Of a stretch of DNA of 7,465 nt, positions 5,887-7,465 are shown piece by piece (position 1 is the stretch's first letter; every line of letters begins with the position of its first letter). Source of the DNA: T1SED10-198M sp003554345 [NCBI: Candidatus Sumerlaeota bacterium] (GTDB lineage Bacteria > Sumerlaeota > T1SED10-198M); NCBI GenBank assembly GCA_003554345.1, contig PWGE01000211.1, positions 1 to 7,465 on the forward strand, in the 5' to 3' direction. The notes beneath the pieces were generated by a model that was not told the DNA's origin, searched no databases, and saw only the letters and a program-made list of their open reading frames with translations. Position numbers and translations under genes: made by a program.

Positions 5887-6075
5887 CTGACACGGAACAT
5901 GGCAAGAGTATTTACAGCGGTATATTTCTCGGTGTTCTTATCTCCATCCTTTTCATCTTGTTCAATATTCTGTCTTCCAGTTCCCTGCATTCTTTTTCTG
6001 GAGTATTTATCCTGCAATTATTGTCCATCGATGCAACATTTTCTGGGGCTGTTTCTCTCTTCTCTTTCCGGTAAG
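5887..6075. repeat. Repeat copy 2 (longer form)
   Basis: The left end (5887-5930) and right end (about 6051-6075) both match copy 1 at 5516-5575, while the central ~120 bases are unique. On the plus strand a 66-codon frame (5874-6074) reads through it with a hydrophobic stretch, GIFLGVLISILFILFNIL. On the minus strand a 74-codon GTG frame (5912-6136) covers the same bases and is highly charged. Three of the four differences in the 44-bp part fall in one codon phase, which is silent in either of two frames, so the repeat may once have been coding. Neither frame is recognised and neither has a good ribosome-binding site. Confidence 0.6.
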
Positions 6076-6132
6076 CTGTTTTATCCTGCTTTTTCTCTTC
6101 CCTCCTGGCCATGCTCAGTTTTTTGTAGGACC

Positions 6133-6894
6133 TCACACCCCGGAAATACGGTCTTTATATGTTTCCAGGGCTTCATGGAGTCTTTCCCGTGCCGTCGTAT
6201 CGCCCGGAATATTATGTGATGGATGTATATAGAGTTTTTTCCCTTTTTCAACAAGTAATTCTGCTACAGTGGTAATGACCATCCAGACGCAGGTCACAAA
6301 GGCAATAGTAGAAACCGGGCCAACTTTATCAACATGTCCGGGCAAAGGCACTGATGCATCCTGCGCCGGGACACAGGTATCAACCGTCACATCTGCCAAT
6401 TCAAAGAGATTTTTTCCGCTGGAATGCCTGGTTTCGGTAGCCTTAAATTCAGCAGCAGAACCCATAGCAACAATCGGAATATTGAGCTTTTTTGCTTCGA
6501 GAGCAATATCAATATTAACATTGTTTATCCCCGAATGGGAAAATATCCACATGGTATCTCTTTCGTCAAAACGGTAGCTCTTCATGATTTCCCTGCCGTA
6601 TCCTTCAACACGTTCTAAAAATACAAATTGATTTACACCCATTTCTCCGACAATATGAGTAAAGAATGAAAGGGGGAGTTCAATCATGGGATGAAAACCA
6701 ACAAACCCCCCGATACGGGGATACATCTCTTCTACCGGCAGAGTGGCATGACCACATCCAAAAGTATGAACCCAGCGCTTTTGGGCAATGGATTCAGCCA
6801 TATACAAGGCTGCTTTCCTGATGTTGTCTAATTGGGTCTTTTCAATAGAACCCATAACTGATTGGGCATTTTCCAACCACATTTTTGCCAGCAT
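6133..6894 (-). CDS. SIS-domain sugar isomerase-like protein (UPF0309-type)
   Basis: The 253-residue protein is a soluble SIS-domain protein, a fold that binds phosphosugars in isomerases, etherases and deglycases. It opens with a helical segment, then HTFGCGHATLPVEEMYPRIGG (43-63), equivalent to the FGTGHSH phosphosugar loop of the UPF0309 group. A second loop, IFSHSGINNVNIDIALEAKK (117-136), is the SIS phosphate-binding site. TETRHSSGKNLFELADVTVD (153-172) and VPAQDASVPLPGHVDKVGPVSTI (175-197) are also characteristic. AGGAG lies seven bases before the ATG, and the gene begins 18 bases after the ROK kinase gene stops, so the two are co-transcribed. The likely role is isomerisation or cleavage of a sugar phosphate made by the partner kinase. 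The exact sugar is not evident; amino sugars or N-acetylmuramate-like compounds are candidates by analogy. Confidence 0.88.
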   Translation of the reverse strand: MLAKMWLENAQSVMGSIEKTQLDNIRKAALYMAESIAQKRWVHTFGCGHATLPVEEMYPRIGGFVGFHPMIELPLSFFTHIVGEMGVNQFVFLERVEGYGREIMKSYRFDERDTMWIFSHSGINNVNIDIALEAKKLNIPIVAMGSAAEFKATETRHSSGKNLFELADVTVDTCVPAQDASVPLPGHVDKVGPVSTIAFVTCVWMVITTVAELLVEKGKKLYIHPSHNIPGDTTARERLHEALETYKDRISGV

Positions 6895-6912
6895 AACACA
6901 TCTCCTTTTATA

Positions 6913-7465
6913 TTACATTTTTCTGAGAATAACTCGCTTGATTCCAAAAAGAACCCCCTCACTTCCCAGCAAAGAGATGGTAATATTCACCGTACCCTTT
7001 TGAGCAGGAGAAAGACGTTTATTCACCTCACATTTCAGAGAAGATAAAAACCGGGAGGCCGGACCGAACAATCCTCCGCCCAGCACAATAAGCTGTGGAT
7101 CCAGAATGCTTGTACAATCTGCAATTGCCCCAGACCAGTGTTCAATGACATTATCAAAAATTCTCTGGGCTGCTTTATCACCTTCCTCATATGCCTTAAA
7201 GATATCCCGTGCTGTAAGTTCATGTTCCGAAATATCGGCTAACTGTCCGCTATATTCCGGAAAACGGGCCAATATTTCCCGGGTTGTGTTAATTATGCCC
7301 GATCCGGAGGCATAATTTTCAAGATGGTTCACTGAACAAGGACTTTCATGAACCCTTCCTTTTATCGTAAGCCAGCCCATTGAACCTGAAAGACCACGAT
7401 GGCCGCCATAATATGTTCCATTTATAAATATCCCGGCCCCTATGCCGGTGCCAATAGCTATAAAA
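6913..7465 (-). CDS. ROK-family sugar kinase, N-terminus outside the window
   Basis: The frame enters from the right edge and gives the last 183 residues. The glycine-rich ROK signature FIAIGTGIGAGIFINGTYYGG is visible first, and ILDPQLIVLGGG (120-131 of the fragment) is the nucleotide-binding segment of the second lobe. ROK kinases phosphorylate glucose, N-acetylglucosamine, N-acetylmannosamine, allose and similar sugars. Here the usual E-x-G-H sugar/zinc motif reads S-M-G-W (28-31), and the C-x-C-G-x-x-G-C-L-E zinc motif is reduced to SPCSVNHLENYASG, keeping only the final glutamate. The catalytic aspartate and N-terminal ATP loop lie beyond 7465 and cannot be checked. An ATG at 7380 is internal, since the frame is open and homologous upstream. 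The gene is followed 18 bases later by the SIS gene, its probable partner. Confidence 0.9.
   Translation of the reverse strand, partial: FIAIGTGIGAGIFINGTYYGGHRGLSGSMGWLTIKGRVHESPCSVNHLENYASGSGIINTTREILARFPEYSGQLADISEHELTARDIFKAYEEGDKAAQRIFDNVIEHWSGAIADCTSILDPQLIVLGGGLFGPASRFLSSLKCEVNKRLSPAQKGTVNITISLLGSEGVLFGIKRVILRKM

Noticed and set aside
1-7465. CRISPR arrays, tRNA or rRNA genes, and insertion sequences.
   Set aside because: No regularly spaced repeats, tRNA cloverleaf, rRNA-like stretch or transposase frame was found on either strand.

Overview
The window is bacterial, AT-rich chromosomal DNA, with nearly every recognisable gene on the minus strand. The lineage cannot be fixed. The pilin-like protein at 3835-4473, with its GCGPD and YDPTNGT C-terminal motifs, belongs to a pseudopilin style I associate with PVC, Sumerlaeota, Hydrogenedentes and Omnitrophota-type bacteria. 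The small FeoB-associated Cys-rich peptide is widespread in anaerobes. I would guess an uncultured anaerobe from a didermic phylum, at low confidence.

Layout, left to right. (1) 1-115 (+): tail of a ferritin-like diiron protein, followed by a textbook terminator at 140-169. (2) 170-574: no intact gene, but at 471-~545 (+) a ribosome-binding site and start run into what looks like a frameshifted remnant of a molybdate-binding Mop/TOBE protein. (3) 575-5060 (-): a tightly packed series. In transcription order it holds a 139-codon ORF that looks like a feoA/feoB deletion relic, a previously unannotated 43-residue FeoB-associated Cys-rich membrane peptide, a type IV pilin-like pseudopilin, a membrane-anchored NMT1/SsuA-like binding protein, a TauC/SsuC-like permease, its ATPase, and a class I SAM methyltransferase. 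Gaps are -4 to about 20 nt. A strong promoter (TTGACA-N16-TAAAAT, 5112-5139) and a near-perfect DtxR-family palindrome (5086-5103) sit just upstream. (4) 5140-6132: a decayed intergenic region with a 44-bp repeat whose first copy looks like an internally deleted version of the second. (5) 6133-7465 (-): a SIS-domain sugar isomerase-like gene preceded by a ROK-family sugar kinase that runs off the window and has lost the usual ExGH and zinc-cysteine motifs.

How it may work together: the most interesting reading is that a metal-repressed feo promoter, having lost its iron transporter genes, now drives a pseudopilin/ABC-importer/methyltransferase unit, so uptake of an unknown substrate would respond to iron or manganese. 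The unusual elements are the pilin in an importer operon and a CxxCxxC tail on the methyltransferase. The operon structure is seen in the spacing; regulation and substrate are inference. The ROK/SIS pair is a separate, probably catabolic amino-sugar or sugar-phosphate module.
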